DNA of 64,000 nt from contig OY856410.1 in assembly GCA_963693085.1 (NCBI GenBank), positions 883,706,335-883,770,334 on the forward strand. The letters are read 5' to 3'. Below the pieces are notes generated by a model that worked only from the letters and a program-made list of their open reading frames with translations, did not search any database and was not told the origin of the DNA. The stretch comes from Alisma plantago-aquatica (taxonomy: Eukaryota > Streptophyta > Magnoliopsida > Alismatales > Alismataceae). A program made the translations under genes and the position numbers. This document shows, piece by piece, positions 1-12,330 of this stretch; positions within the stretch are counted from its first letter, which is position 1, and each line of letters starts with the position of its first letter.

Positions 1-470
1 TTTTCATGTCCCATAACTTAAGAGGTGGATTGTGAATTCTAACCGAGACTGGCATATCCGTCAGCCTGAACCTCTTCAGTGAGTCTCCCAGCTTCCACTT
101 CATTAGAATCATAGGTTTCCCTCTAACAAAGTATATACCATTATCCAAAACATTCTCCAGATCTAGTTCATCTAAGAATTTGATAAGAAAGAACCTCTGC
201 CTGTGGTTCATAACTTCCAACGACCCCTTCAGTATCCATAAATGAGATAGGTACCTTTCTAGAGTAGGCAAATGAGGTTTGAATCCGACAATACCTTGCA
301 ATGCACCTCTTCCAGCACTCATCATGCTTCACCGCTTCTTCTTCTCGATAGATGAGCTTCTGGACCTGAATCTTAACATACATTTTCTCCAATGAAGCAT
401 CAAACATTCTTAGTTTCATCAGATCCACCTAGGACTTTGATAGATCAGAACAGTTTAGAGTTTTCAAACC
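1..470 (-). pseudogene. DUF4283-type (LINE ORF1-like) relic, cut by window edge
   Basis: Minus-strand reading gives a recognisable DUF4283-like domain, the RNA-binding-type module near the start of plant LINE ORF1 and related retrotransposon proteins. Seen from upstream to downstream: an acidic/basic lead-in (around 428-300), then after a frame change GFKPHLPTLERYL, RFFLIKF, IYFVRGKPMILMKW and PVSVRIHNPPLKLWD, running to base 1. These match the family pattern of a 'FLxKF' strand, a 'GPWxxxGxPLILxxW' strand and a 'VPVWVRxxxLPLxxW' strand. The two halves lie in different frames, so at least one frameshift near 300-325 has destroyed the gene. The C-terminal remainder lies outside the window. The assignment rests on pattern recognition, not a search. 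Confidence 0.6.
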
Positions 471-3400
471 TAAGGACGATTCAAAAGAAGGATTGAGAAC
501 TGGGGAGGGAGGACATTCTATGTGAAACTGAGAACCACCACAACTGTCATCCTCTCTGTCTCTCCACCGATCTCCAGAAGCCTAAGATTCAACATACCTC
601 CTCTAGAACAAGTAAGACTTAGTTTATGTCATATTAATGATTTTTCATCCACATCAGGTTTGCTCTGTTTGAATGTGAGTGTCGAATCTTGACAAAATCT
701 TATCACTAATGCATAATACATGGACTTACCCATCTATACTAGAAAAGTATTTCTTCTAAGAATCCAACCCATGCTTGAAATGGGGAATTTGTGCCCCATG
801 CATGAGAGTCCTATGAAATCTTAGAAATTGGTGGGTGGTATTGCCCCACCAACCCTAGTAGTACCTACTGACTAATGAGTTCTATGTAATTAAAGCACCA
901 TGTGAAGGATCCCACCTATGTTCAAACCTTTAGATGCTTTAAGGTAGTTGGATCTACTCATAGGAACATGTGAGGATCTTTGATTCAAGTATGATGAAGC
1001 TCCAAAATAAAAGGTTAAAGATTTAGTATAGTCACATGGAGAGGATGAAATCACATGAGATCTAGAAGAATTGACATGGTAAGATCTAGCCCACACCTTT
1101 TTTTCTAGATGGGTCCAAATTTTGTGGGAGAACTCTACAAAGAGAGGATGGATGTGAGGAATTGGAAATTTCTCTCATTTTATAAAGAAATTGTAATTAG
1201 AAAGGATACTATTAAGTATAATACTCTATATAAATAATGAAGTTGGTTATATTTATCCTTTTATTCTCAAGATACCAATATAGGAAATAATGGTTCAATT
1301 AAGTAAATAAATGATCATAATCCTTTTTATCTATTTGACTACCTTCAAAAGTTTTATCCTATTAAAAACATTATATGAGAATATATGTGATTTTGGAGAC
1401 TTTTAGTTGAAGTTATGTAAGACATGACTTGAAGGACATGAAAAGGATATTTAAACTAACAATTTTTTATAGCATATTTATAAGGTAGTGAGACGAAATA
1501 GAAATAAAGGACTACAATTTCCTATCATTTAGAATTTCCCACTGGTCTAATACATTAATAAATTGACAGGAGTCATATATGTGTATACATGCCTTAATAA
1601 TTTACTTGGGAACTAAAATGTTTTCCTAATGTTATGAAACTTGGTCAATCCCTTATATAATATAATAAAAAATGGTTAAAATTTCATGGCGATTGGAGTT
1701 ACGGGTAAAAGTTATTGATTGTTTAAATTTGTGGATAAATCATAAAGTCGGACTTTGTAACATTTATTGGTCAAATCATCATGACATAAGTCACACAAAA
1801 CTTTATTAAGCCTCTACCCAACCCTTAAATGAGTCACATGGACCAGAGCTATCCATCGTCTTGCACCTCTGGACCAAAAGGGGAAAAATATCCCACAACA
1901 CTCTCCCCCAAATATCATCATGTTTTTCCAATCTCCCTCTCACTCGAAAACCTTTGACACCCCCTTAGTCTCTGAAAACCAATGCCAAGGATTAATTATT
2001 TATTGGTAGTCGGTTCATTGGACACCAAGAAAGAAACTCATGATTCCTCAACCTTTTGCCTCAGTAAATCACTCCCTCGTAACCCTAATACTAGTGCCCA
2101 AAACACTTATAAAATCAAATCTTTTCCACCAACAAGATTCACCCAACAATTTTGCTTCATCAAGCACCACCATTAGAGCCTACAACTCTCATACCTAGTA
2201 GAATCTCTCTTGCCTTGTTTCTTGGTGCCACCACAAGCGTTCTTCTCACCTAGGACATCACAAACTTGGGTCAGCCACTCGCCATTTTTATAAGGATGAG
2301 ACAAGTCTGACCGGATCACTTCTAGCCCCTCGTCTCCCTTCTTTCTCAACTTCCACTCCCCTCTAGAGAGCACAAGATCCTCTAACACAAGGAAGGAGCC
2401 TGGGAGAGTCTAGTCTTCCATCACCCAAATTACAATCTAGGGCCAAGATCTTCTGCCCCACTCCATTTTCTTTGATTTTGGACTAGCTCAAGAAGAGTGT
2501 CCAATTTAGATCTAGAACAGGGAGCGGCTACACCTCCATTGTTAATGCTTAGCCATGGCCTTGGGTGATGTGGACCAATCAAGACTGGCCACATCATCCA
2601 TGGAACGAAAATTATTCCTCAGGTGCCATAAGTTATAGTTTACCTTCCAAAATTTATAGTAAACAATAGGTTGAAAAACCATAGAATATATACATAAATA
2701 TAAATATACACACACATATCAAGTTAATAAAAAAAAGTAAGAGGTATTTAATGGATATGGTTTCAAGATCTTATTTTGCACCTAACTTAGAAGTTCCATT
2801 TGGTATCCTCTTATTATAGATTTTATATACAAACCCAGTTTGGGTTATTATTAAGTTTTGAATACACCCTTGATCTATAGGACTAATATATGGTCAATAA
2901 GTGATGTCCTCTATACTAATATGCGTGTACCTTAATATGAAAAATGAAAGAATGATTGAAGGACTCAAGGTTCAACATGACGATTTAGGGTTTTTAACCC
3001 CAAAATGAGAGTCCATGGAGCCAAACCCTAATTGATAGTCAAAATCCTAAAATCAAACATCAAAAGTAAAGAAAAGAATTTGAGATGTTCGTAACTCTTG
3101 GTTTGAATATTAATTTTCAGATTGCTTCTTGTTTCTTGGATTATATGTATATGGACTTCACTGCACTTCAAGATAAGGTACATGCATTATTTAAGAATAC
3201 TCACTCTAACTAAGATTTTTGGATTCCCAAAGTTTCTTTGATGTTTGACATACATGATATATTCATTGGTTGCTTTTAGTTCCTGTAAAATTACAAAGTC
3301 TTAAGTGTATCACTAATGTATAACTTACAACCAAACAATTGATACCTCATGAGGGTATTTTTTGGAGAGACCCAAATGTAGAATAATCAGTAAAAGGCTC

Positions 3401-4031
3401 TTCCACAAACCAATAAGAAGTGAGTTGGGAGGGCCTGACAATGGGATACTCTTTGACATGCCCGATGACATGATATATACTTAGGTATCCAACTATATAT
3501 TAACTATTGGTTCGCTAAATGATAGGAGAAATGTTATGGATTGAAGTATAATGGAAATGTGGATTTTTATAGTATCTACAATTACTTCACTTGAATTGTC
3601 TTATATGTTGTGAAATGTATATGCACACTTTTTGGTTCCACCCACGTACACAATGTAGAGATATGCTGACCATACTTTTATTTGTCAGTGTTATAGGCTA
3701 GATATGTTGGTCAGCAGATCAAGATCACCCAGCAAGAAAAAGGAATAATGATAAATAAGAAAAAAGGAGGTTTAAAAATATATTTATTTCTATCTTTAGT
3801 TTATAAAATATTATTTTTTCACAAGATTAAAGGATATTATAAACTCCTTCTGAGGATCTTTATCTTCCCTTTTGTAAACAATATATCCTTTAAGGAATTC
3901 ATAATTATTTTTTAATCAGTTATAAATATGTATCCTATAAATATGGATGACCACCCTTGCCTTCCTGGCCCACCTTTATTGTGGGTAATAGGAGGATGGG
4001 GCCACTACAAATATGATCTGATCATGGTGAA
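471..4031. other. AT-rich stretch with no recognisable gene
   Basis: Only short chance reading frames (under 75 codons) occur and none resembles a known family. There are scattered TTTAGGG-like words (around 2985-3035) and poly-A/T runs. It is probably very old, unrecognisable transposon debris. I found no promoter, RNA gene or clear repeat structure. Confidence 0.5.
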
Positions 4032-4550
4032 TAATATATAAGTCAAGAGTTAGAGGCCCTTTTGAGAAACCTTGGTGTTGTATTAGACTTGGCTACACCT
4101 AAAACACCACAAGATAATGACGTGTCAGAAAGAAAGAATTACACCCTATTAGACATGGTACGAGCAACAATGAGTTTAGCTAATCTTCCAACTTCCTTAC
4201 ATGCAGACTCTCTTAAAAATGTCATGTTTACACTTAACCTAGTACCTTCAAAATCCATTCAAAAGACACCATGTGAGATATGGAATGGGAAGCATACAAT
4301 ATGTCTTTTATGAAAGTTTGGGGATGTTAAGCTTATGTCAAGAAACACTTTTGCGAAAAGCATGGACTAAAGCATATAAATATTTCTTTGTTGGATACCC
4401 TGAGGAAACTAAGAGTTATTAGTCTATATTCCATCTGACAGCAAAGTGTTTGTTTATGGAATCACTATGTTATTTGAAAAGGAATTCCTTTCCATAGGAA
4501 CCACTTGGAGAAAAGTATATCTTAAAGAAGTTCAAGGCCACAAACATAAC
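4032..4550 (+). pseudogene. Ty1/copia integrase C-terminal relic
   Basis: A plus-strand frame from about 4032 contains TPKTPQDNDVSERKN followed by TLLDMVRATMS and SKSIQKTPCEIWNGK. This is the diagnostic run in plant copia integrases, just after the catalytic Glu (family form TPxTPQxNGxxERxNRTLLDMVRSM ... VPxKTPYELWxGxKP). Around 4310 the frame breaks; later frames still read copia-like (KVFVYGI and KEFLSIG near 4440-4500), resembling the linker before the reverse transcriptase. The first part of integrase, the RT, Gag and LTRs were not found nearby, so this is a small fragment on the strand opposite to most elements here. Confidence 0.75.
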
Positions 4551-6950
4551 ATTTAACCTATGTAGGTAGATAAGGAATAAAGAGAATCACAAGAAATTGT
4601 GAAATCTAAAATCCTCATACAACACAAGAACCTCAAAGGTCTAATAGGACCCGTATCACGCCAGAGAGGTTTTGATTTCTTGTGACCAATCATATGATTT
4701 GTTGGCCATGAATGATAGCGATCCAACAACCTACAATGACCGTGACAACCCAAATTCTATATAACTAGATAGAAATGATGTTTGCTTTATGAGGCCCAAA
4801 CTAAACCCACCATGGAGTAAGTACATGGTTCTGATGAACCATAGGCTCATTATGAGCCCATTTAGTGATATTGGTCATGATAAGGGTAAAACAATCATTT
4901 TACTATCCTATATGTAAGTTATTTTTCCATAATATTTTAGTATGATATGAGTAATGGTAAATATACTTCGACCGTTTTAGAATTTAATGAGATTAGATAA
5001 AAGGATATGGATTAGTTAGAAGGGAAAAAAGAGATTTTAAGTGGTGATATATATTGAACAATTATTTAGAAATATATGAGATTGTCCATTTTCCTTAAAT
5101 AAATATACATAAAGGGACGAATTTTGATGAGGTTTAGTTATTGTTTGAGTAGAAAACAACTTTGATAAATACCATTAAATCATGTAGTACTTGAATTAGA
5201 ATATTTGGGTAGGGTAGACCAGAATGAATTTATCATAGAAAAAAAAAGTGTTGGTATATTATACCAAATCATATAGACAAAAGTATAGAAGCTTTGACAT
5301 TCTCGTATTTTTTATTTAACAATATACTATTTTGAGTTAAGAAATGAGAGCCATTTTAAAATCTAACTTGATAAATGGAGAGTAATTAATGGTCTGAAAT
5401 GATGTAATCATATTAACAAGTTGATTGCGTTACATATTGACTCTCCCACACCAACGTTTATGTAGATCTGGCAGCTTCTTCACAGACCTAGTAGAAAGAT
5501 TTTCTCCTATTTAGAAAAATCTATGCAACGACCCCTCATAGGGACTAGTACAAGGAGATGACCCCTATTCTACTCATCACAATTGAATACAATAAGAAAG
5601 GGAATCCATGAACTCATTCTATCATTTTAGGCCTCTAATTGACACAATGGTGACCCCAAAAATGAGGAATGAAACCTAGATATCCACCATATTCTGATAT
5701 GTAGCCAATGTTGTCATTGGTGCCTTGCAACTTCCCCTCACCACCCAAGTGTTTGGGGCCATGATGACAATGATATGTTTCCTATCTAGGAACAATGCAT
5801 CCTTCAGTCAAAGATTTCTATGTTTTCTTGACAACATAAGGAACCGTGGGGGAGGAGCCATCTAGCTGGGCACTTAGTCATAGTTCCCTATTTCTCCACA
5901 TGAAGAAGAGGCCACAAATTTCTTTTGGTGCATCATAGTTGTGGAAACTCGGAGAGGCTATGTGGCCGTAGAGAGAGAGAGAGGTGTATAGAGGCAACAA
6001 TGCCAACCCAGAATAAGATCTTGATACCAGACCTATATCTATCACTGGTGGCTGAGTTTTTCACTATGAAAGGGGACCCTCTATTTCATAGTGGAAAGAA
6101 AGAACTATTCATTACAGGAGACATGGGAGCGACATCTAGCTTGGGTCACATGGATCGGGGCCTAAAGTGATCCCTAATTAGATACAAGAAAGTAAATATC
6201 TAGACATAATCCAAAATTTATACTTTGATCTTAAAAAAATAAAAAATGCATTTTATGTCATTAAAATGAAAATAAGGCACTATTTGAAAGATAATTTTTT
6301 TTATTATTCCATGAATATATATTTAGTATTTATGCTTCAAGTAAACTTATATCTACATGAGAATAAATACATGTCCTAAATGAAAGAGTATCATTATAGA
6401 CGACAATCAACGAATAAGAAAACCCCTTTAATGTAACTAGATTTATATAATGGTGTATAACCCAATGCCTGGCATTAATTTGGATTATTATTCTTTGTTA
6501 CTCATTTTAATGTGGGGCCTAGTAAATCCCCAATAATAGTCTAGAAAATACTCTATGATTGGTGGGATGTGACCTGAACCTTCTAGTTCAATGTTGAGGC
6601 CTGCCAAGGAGGGACTTAGACTAAACATCCACTTTTATCATTTACTACAAATCAACATTAAAATTTTCTACCGTATCATGTATATAGAAACCACATTTAT
6701 CTACTGATAACATCTTGTTTAAAAGATACATAAAATATTACAACAGAGTTTGACTTTTAAGTATAAGAAAGTGTTCTCCTTTAATGTACATCATGTAAAA
6801 CTTATTACAAACGTAGGACCCCTGACACATGTTTACCGTGCGTTATACGCAAGTGAATGTATCGAAGTAATATAGGCCCTTTTGAGGCCCGAGTCGTAAA
6901 CATGGAAATGTTTCTCCAGCAAACTTCTACTAACTGCAGTCTAATTAGCT
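4551..6950. other. No gene recognised; old intergenic sequence
   Basis: AT-rich DNA with reading frames of at most about 80 codons that match nothing I recognise. No LTR ends, primer sites or tandem arrays were seen. The transition near 6950-7000 into LTR-like sequence is gradual and unlocated. Confidence 0.45.
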
Positions 6951-7977
6951 AGGCTGGTTGTAAATGGTTGAATTGGTTTGAGTTACAAAACTAATGCAGA
7001 AAAAAAATGAATTAAAGGTTTGAATTAATTAGAGATGGAATGAATTCCTTAGGACAGTGGTTTTACCACAGATAACACTAATAATTAATCTCATACACTA
7101 ATATCTATTATCTCAAATCCTGGATAAAGAGCCTGTAGCTAGAATTACCTACTCCCGTAGTGCAATTCACTACATAATCTAATGCCAATCCCACTTCCAT
7201 AGTTATTGGTTGATTAGCTAGTTGCTTTATGATTATTCTCTGGGTTTATCCTCCAGTTTACACCCCACTTTTCCCAAAGGGCATAGTACATGGGTAAATC
7301 TATGCTTTCCAACCCTTAATCCCTCTCCCGAGTGACTAAACATCTATTAGTCCACTTATGATGATCAAGCACAAATAGAACACAAATCTTTTAGAGATTT
7401 ATATCCAAGAAAAAGAGATAAAATTGATATTAATGCATAGAAATCAATTACAATTTATATCCGAGCTACTCCCGGATCCTAAGGAATAAAGGTTTTTAGC
7501 CTTGCATGGTTTTCATTGACGAATACAAGGAAAGGAAGAAGAAAAATGTGGTAAATATTAGGAAACTAAAGTAACCCCTGAATCTCTACCCGTTCGAAAG
7601 ATCCCCACCATCGTACGTGTGTTCTGTTGTCTTCCGGATGCAGAATCATCCTCCGGAGGTGCTTGGATCTTCCCGGTTGAAGCTTTTGGTCCTTGATTCT
7701 TCTCTTCTCTCTCTGGTTGTCATGCAATGGAAATGACCGTCTCCACTAGTCTGTCCTACATCCCCCTAATTCATAGAAGGCACTTAGGGTATGAAATAAC
7801 ATCCATCGTTGGATTTGAGTGAAATTTGTGGATGGTATGATCGGGCATACTCGGTAGTACCAACTAGGTGAGTCGCTAGTACCGAGTCACTTACGTTTAG
7901 TTGCACGATCTCGATCGTGTTGGTACTATCGACTGGACTCAATACCACTGAGTTTTGTGATTTTCGAACCATCTTCC
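6951..7977 (-). repeat. Probable left part of an old Tat-like Ty3 LTR
   Basis: This segment has no gene and continues, across the copia-derived array, into 18090-18505. Two things link the halves. The flank words are the same on both sides: variants of GGTAGTACC, CACTGAGTTTT and TTTTCGAACCAT before 7977, and GGTAGCATTGAGTTTT with TCTCGAATCATG after 18090. The 18505 end also carries a Ty3-type LTR start and polypurine tract. The outer LTR edge was not found and the left limit given is arbitrary. Confidence 0.35.
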
Positions 7978-9391
7978 TGAAAAACACTAGAGGGGGGGGT
8001 GAATAGAGTTTTTAATTATTTTAGCAATTATTTAACTCAAACAACCACAAATGAAGAATGGAAGAAGGAGACAAGTGTTTAGAGTGGTTCCAACTTTAGC
8101 AAATACTAAAGTTGTCAGTCCACTACCCGGTTGCTTACCCAACTGGGGTTTTGAAAGTATTAATTTTATTACCTTAATAAGGATTTACACAAAATACAAT
8201 ACTTTCTTTACACCCCTTGAACAGACTTCACTTGAAGTAGATGCACCAACATGAGGTAGCCTTCTTGAAGTAACTCCAAGCTCCCCCTTGAAGTAGCCTT
8301 CCTCTCTAGAAGTAACCTCCCGTTGCACCAACCTTCTTGAAGTAGCTCAAGGTCCCCTTCTTTACCAAGAAGATCTTCAACCTCTCCAATCCGCAGCCTC
8401 CAACCTAGGAGTAGCAAGGAGAGTACAAACAACAATAGAGAACAAGAAAGAAAATAGAAATTACAACTTATCCTTTTGTAGCACAAGGCTTGATTTGCCT
8501 AGATAAAGCATGTAGATCTCCTAACCAAAGTGTATGGAAATGTAATTGCAGTGGATAGGAGATGCTAGCCTATAGGACACAAATTTTGAGCTAAGAGAAG
8601 AAGTAGCCAATTTTCACTATGCTCAAATTGCTCACAAACAGGTTGGTCAAAGTATGCTCAAAGATTTCTCAAGTGTAACAAGTAAGTTTAGGTGTCCTAA
8701 GGCATGTCATATTTATAGGAATGTCCTACAAGTGCTTAAGGACATTCTAGACACCTTCTAGGGGTTTCTAAGTGCTTAACTAGCCGTTAGGTACAAGTTT
8801 GTTGCTTTAGCAATGGCTAATTAATTAATTCTGCAGTTGCTGTCAGAGTCCATCTCGGTCGAGAAATGGTCGACCGAGACACCTACTCGGTCGAACTTTT
8901 GTCGACCGACAGGCTCTCTGAATCAAGTGTTTTGCAACGTTTATCTCCAACTGCCAACTACCTTGTCAGATGTGTCTAACGGCTACTTGGGTCTTTCTCG
9001 GTCGAGAAGATTGTCGACCGAAAGTGTCTCGGTCGAGGAGTTAGTCGACCGAGATTGACCCTGTTTCAATTTTTCAATTAAAGCACTAAGTGTGTGTATG
9101 AGTGTGCATATGTGACACTTATTTGAAGGAGATGACCTATCTAAATGTGATGTTTAGCTAGGGAGAATCTAACGCTTGATTTACATGAAATCTAAGTACT
9201 TGTACATTATATATTTATACAAGTTTTTACAAAGCGATTACATTTCATAAATATGTAAGCATATGGATTTCCCTAATTGCTTTGTCATCCACCTTATTCC
9301 TGCAACACTCAAGTAGCACGTTAGATTAACAATAATGAAATGTTTGTCATTATCAAAACAAAGGGATTTACACATGTCCATTTAGCCAACA
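7978..9391 (-). repeat. LTR 1 of the Gag-only copia array (3' LTR)
   Basis: 1,414 bp, plus-strand ends TGAAAAACAC and TAGCCAACA. It starts with a G-run just inside the end (AGAGGGGGGGGG), whose length differs among the three LTRs. It contains the palindrome cluster at 8854-9054 and direct words such as CTTGAAGTAGC repeated around 8265-8345. It is the outer 3' LTR in element orientation. Reading frames inside (for example 8208-8486) recur in all three LTRs only because the LTRs are copies. Confidence 0.9.
8854..9054. repeat. Cluster of four CGGTCGA/TCGACCG inverted repeats, LTR 1
   Basis: Four short hairpin-capable units lie within 200 bp, each CGGTCGA, a 7-8 nt spacer, then TCGACCG. The first has arms CTCGGTCGA and TCGACCGAG; the last has 10-nt arms TCTCGGTCGA and TCGACCGAGA. 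They alternate with unrelated sequence, so this is not a simple tandem repeat. The same word appears in the other two LTRs and twice in each internal region. Confidence 0.85.
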
Positions 9392-9410
9392 ATCTCCCCC
9401 TTTTTGAAGA
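9392..9410 (-). promoter_or_regulatory. Polypurine tract of copia array unit 1
   Basis: Read on the minus strand this is a TTCAAAAAGGGGGAGAT run immediately upstream of the LTR start TGTTGGCTAA. A polypurine tract here primes plus-strand DNA synthesis. The neighbouring TTTGTCATC word is typical of plant copia elements. In unit 2 the tract has changed to TTTAAAAAGGGGAAGAT. Confidence 0.8.
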
Positions 9411-11368
9411 TGACAAACATTTCCTAAATATAAAATAAGAAAGTATAAAACATGTGATTTTCATACCTGAAGATTACCTTTGTAAATTTCTTCTCTTGTT
9501 TATAAAATGTGTGCTTATTATTTCCCATGAATTATGGAACATGAAATCCAATCCTTTAAGGAATATAGCAACTTTCAATGTAAAGCCAAGAGTTCATGAA
9601 ACTCATTGATTGAGTTTTGCACAAATACTAAGTTTTATATTTATTTCTCCCCCTTTGTCATTTCAAAAAGATATCCATTTAAGAATAAATAGTCAATTTA
9701 GCCACAATTTTTAAATTTCAGGTTTTGCAAAAATGTCATCCCTTTTTATTTATGACATATTTATTACTCCCCTTACTTTGTATGCTCTACTAGAGTAGTC
9801 TTATAATCCATATTCGAATGATGCCATAGAGGAATATCCAATAGAATCAGTAAAGATAACCATTTCATGTAAAAATAACTATTTCATTTCAAAGATCACC
9901 ATTTTATTACAATCATGCAAGGATAACCATTTCATTACAATCATGCAAAGATAATCATTTCATTACAACTAATACAACGGTCACTCCAAATCTCACTGGA
10001 AAGACTTGAGTATTACATTAATATCAGGGTCTTTTCCAAGAAATGGCTCAGCTCCATAATATTGGACTAAAGTTTGCCACTCCAAAGCACCTGTCTTGGT
10101 TAAAGCATATGCTTCCAAGAAGGTAGGAACCCGATGTTATTTCTGTATGAGGTCTGTCGGTCGAAAGAGATAGGCTGGCCGAAATGTTTTCGGTCGAAGA
10201 ATTCGTCGACCGACAGACTTACTGAGTATGAATTTTTAAGCTGATTTTAATGCAAATGATAGACTAAATTTGTAGAGCATATATACTTTCTAATGTAGTA
10301 ATATTGTGATTATTGTTACCAATATTTGGAAAATTTTGTGATCATAAATTAATTGTTCTTTTAATCACAATTTTTATATAGAAAATGATATTCGAATAAG
10401 TATTGTGTCAAACTTATTTTAGGTCGACTTTGACTACGACCATAGCGCCCCTTGGTCAAATTTTATTTCAACCAAGAGGCAAATTTGCAGATTTCCAAAT
10501 TGAATACTCGTATATAATATCTGCATGTAATTTGATTAGATATCAATTTGAAGTATTTTAAATAATACTCAATATGAAAACATTTTATCCTTGATTTTTC
10601 TTAGAATATAAGCTTTGCTGTATCAAATTTCACTTCTTCTTGTATCCACATAAGATTCTTAAGTAATATCTCGGTTCTTAAAAGATACCAGTTGAGAAAT
10701 ATTTATCTTATGTGTTGCAAGCATTAAAACAACATATAACCAACAAATCATTTTGTTTGCCTATGTATCATCAAGGATGCAATAATCATTATTCAAACAT
10801 CAACGTTTATCTATAGAAGGTTGAATAATGAAATGTTGAAAATATATCCATGATGTAACGATAAAACATGAAATTTTAACATATGGTTTCTATGTGAATA
10901 AATCAAAGAATACTTGGAACGGACCATGTAGGTAGTAATTTTGACTTAAATATGATTCATGATTTTCAGTTTTAAATCATTTAGAGAATGAACCAAAATT
11001 AATCTCATATACGTTCTCAAAGATAATTTCCAGAATGTATACTTTGTTTTGCATGTACAAACAGTTATTAATAACAAGTAGATAGCAATTTGACCAATCG
11101 AAAATAGCAGATTTATTTCAGACTGGAAATCAGTAACTTGCTCGGTCGACTATTTCTCGACCGACTGTTCTCTCGGTCGACAGTTTCTCGACCGACAAGA
11201 TTTCTGAAATGTTTTCTGAACTGTTAATTGCTGCCAAGTAAAACACAATTATGCAAGTTAGATGTTTATATACTTGAATTAATTTGATATCCCATTATGT
11301 TGAGTTGAGATAGACATAGAAATATACAAACTAGGTCCTTGGTCATATCTCAACTTAATTCCGTTCAT
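9411..11368 (-). other. Non-coding remainder of copia array internal region, unit 1
   Basis: About 1.96 kb between the gag stop and the polypurine tract, where pol would lie in an autonomous copia element. No conserved pol motif is readable in any frame. It is AT-rich and holds a short degenerate repeat (AAGATAACCATTTCATTAC, about 9860-9975) and two CGGTCGA/TCGACCG inverted repeats at 10154-10217 and 11151-11196. Confidence 0.7.
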
Positions 11369-12283
11369 TTAATTTGGAGGTTTTGGAACCCAAACTAGCT
11401 CAACATCCTTTTTCTTATAAGGACATGAAAAAGAATAATGACCAAGACGCAAACAATAATGACAACATATAGAATCAACCTCATATCTCTTTCTATGATT
11501 TTTGTTTAGGTTGTTCTTGGGTATATTTGTATTTGTGCCTTTAGGTACATACATAGATTGATGTGCTTGTGTCTTTTTCCAACTAGGTTTATGATAAGAT
11601 TTTCCTTTAGGCTTGTAACCTAGTCCTCTCCTTCCAACTTGATGGTATGGATCATTTAAGATTTGATCAAGAATCCCATTATTATTTAGACTACTAACTT
11701 TTTGTTGTAACTTAGCAATCTCATCCATTCTCTTCTTGATATCTAGCTTTTCTTGATCTAGATTAGATGATAATGAATTTCTTTCTTTTACGATATTATC
11801 ATAATCTAGATGTGAGCACAAAACAGGTTGTTTTTGAAGATTATTCACTTGAGTCTGCAAATTAATCTTTTCTAGAGAAAGGAGATTACAATTTGCTTCT
11901 ACAGATTTTAGCTTAATATCATGATCTTCAATAACCTTTTTGAGATCTTCATTTTCAGATGTAAGAACAAGAAGCTTAGCATGTAACTCATCATTTTCTT
12001 TATTAGATTTCTTTAATTTCTTCTTGCACTCAATATATTTATTGTGTGTCTCTTCAAGAGAAGCAACTAGCTCTTCTTTAGATAAATCAAAAAGGCTTAC
12101 CTCTTCTTCTTCTTCTTCTTCACTTATTGTAGCAATAAGACATTCTTTATGTGTATCTTCCTTCTTTGACATCCACGGGCAACCAAGTGTTGCATGGCTT
12201 GTTCCTAAGCACCAACTGCAACTTGTTGAAGGTTTCCCCATACTTTTCCTTTGTTTGCGGTTGTAGACACCACCACCCTTCAT
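11369..12283 (-). CDS. Copia-type Gag fragment with two CCHC knuckles, unit 1
   Basis: 304 residues, open from an ATG 34 bp inside the primer site. From N to C: a basic start, a first zinc knuckle CSWCLGTSHATLGC (C-x2-C-x4-H-x4-C, about residues 22-35), a seven-Glu run, a long Lys/Glu/Leu-rich predicted coiled coil (about 65-205), a basic Gly/Lys linker, a second knuckle CHYCLRLGHYSFSC (about 275-288) and an end VELVWVPKPPN. This order matches the C-terminal half of plant copia Gag, between the UBN2 capsid-like domain and the protease. The UBN2 domain is missing and no protease follows. The family role is nucleic-acid binding and packaging; whether this truncated form works is unknown. The start was chosen as the first ATG in the open frame. 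Confidence 0.85.
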   Translation of the reverse strand: MKGGGVYNRKQRKSMGKPSTSCSWCLGTSHATLGCPWMSKKEDTHKECLIATISEEEEEEEVSLFDLSKEELVASLEETHNKYIECKKKLKKSNKENDELHAKLLVLTSENEDLKKVIEDHDIKLKSVEANCNLLSLEKINLQTQVNNLQKQPVLCSHLDYDNIVKERNSLSSNLDQEKLDIKKRMDEIAKLQQKVSSLNNNGILDQILNDPYHQVGRRGLGYKPKGKSYHKPSWKKTQAHQSMYVPKGTNTNIPKNNLNKNHRKRYEVDSICCHYCLRLGHYSFSCPYKKKDVELVWVPKPPN

Positions 12284-12316
12284 ACTTCAAGACTCGATTA
12301 GAGCTCCTTGAAGCCT

Positions 12317-12328
12317 GCTCTGATACCA
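12317..12328 (-). promoter_or_regulatory. Primer binding site, tRNA-Met type, copia unit 1
   Basis: Minus strand reads TGGTATCAGAGC, complementary to the 3' end of plant initiator tRNA-Met, two bases from the LTR end at 12331. It confirms the minus orientation. Confidence 0.9.
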
Positions 12329-12330
12329 AT

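Noticed and set aside
1850..2560. A possible host gene in the CT-rich stretch
   Set aside because: Frames are short, have no recognisable product and no consistent splice-joined protein could be read.
8208..8486. A 92-codon Leu-rich frame present three times (also 12560-12838 and 16908-17186)
   Set aside because: It lies inside the LTRs and recurs only because the LTRs are copies. No domain or membrane-protein logic beyond low complexity.
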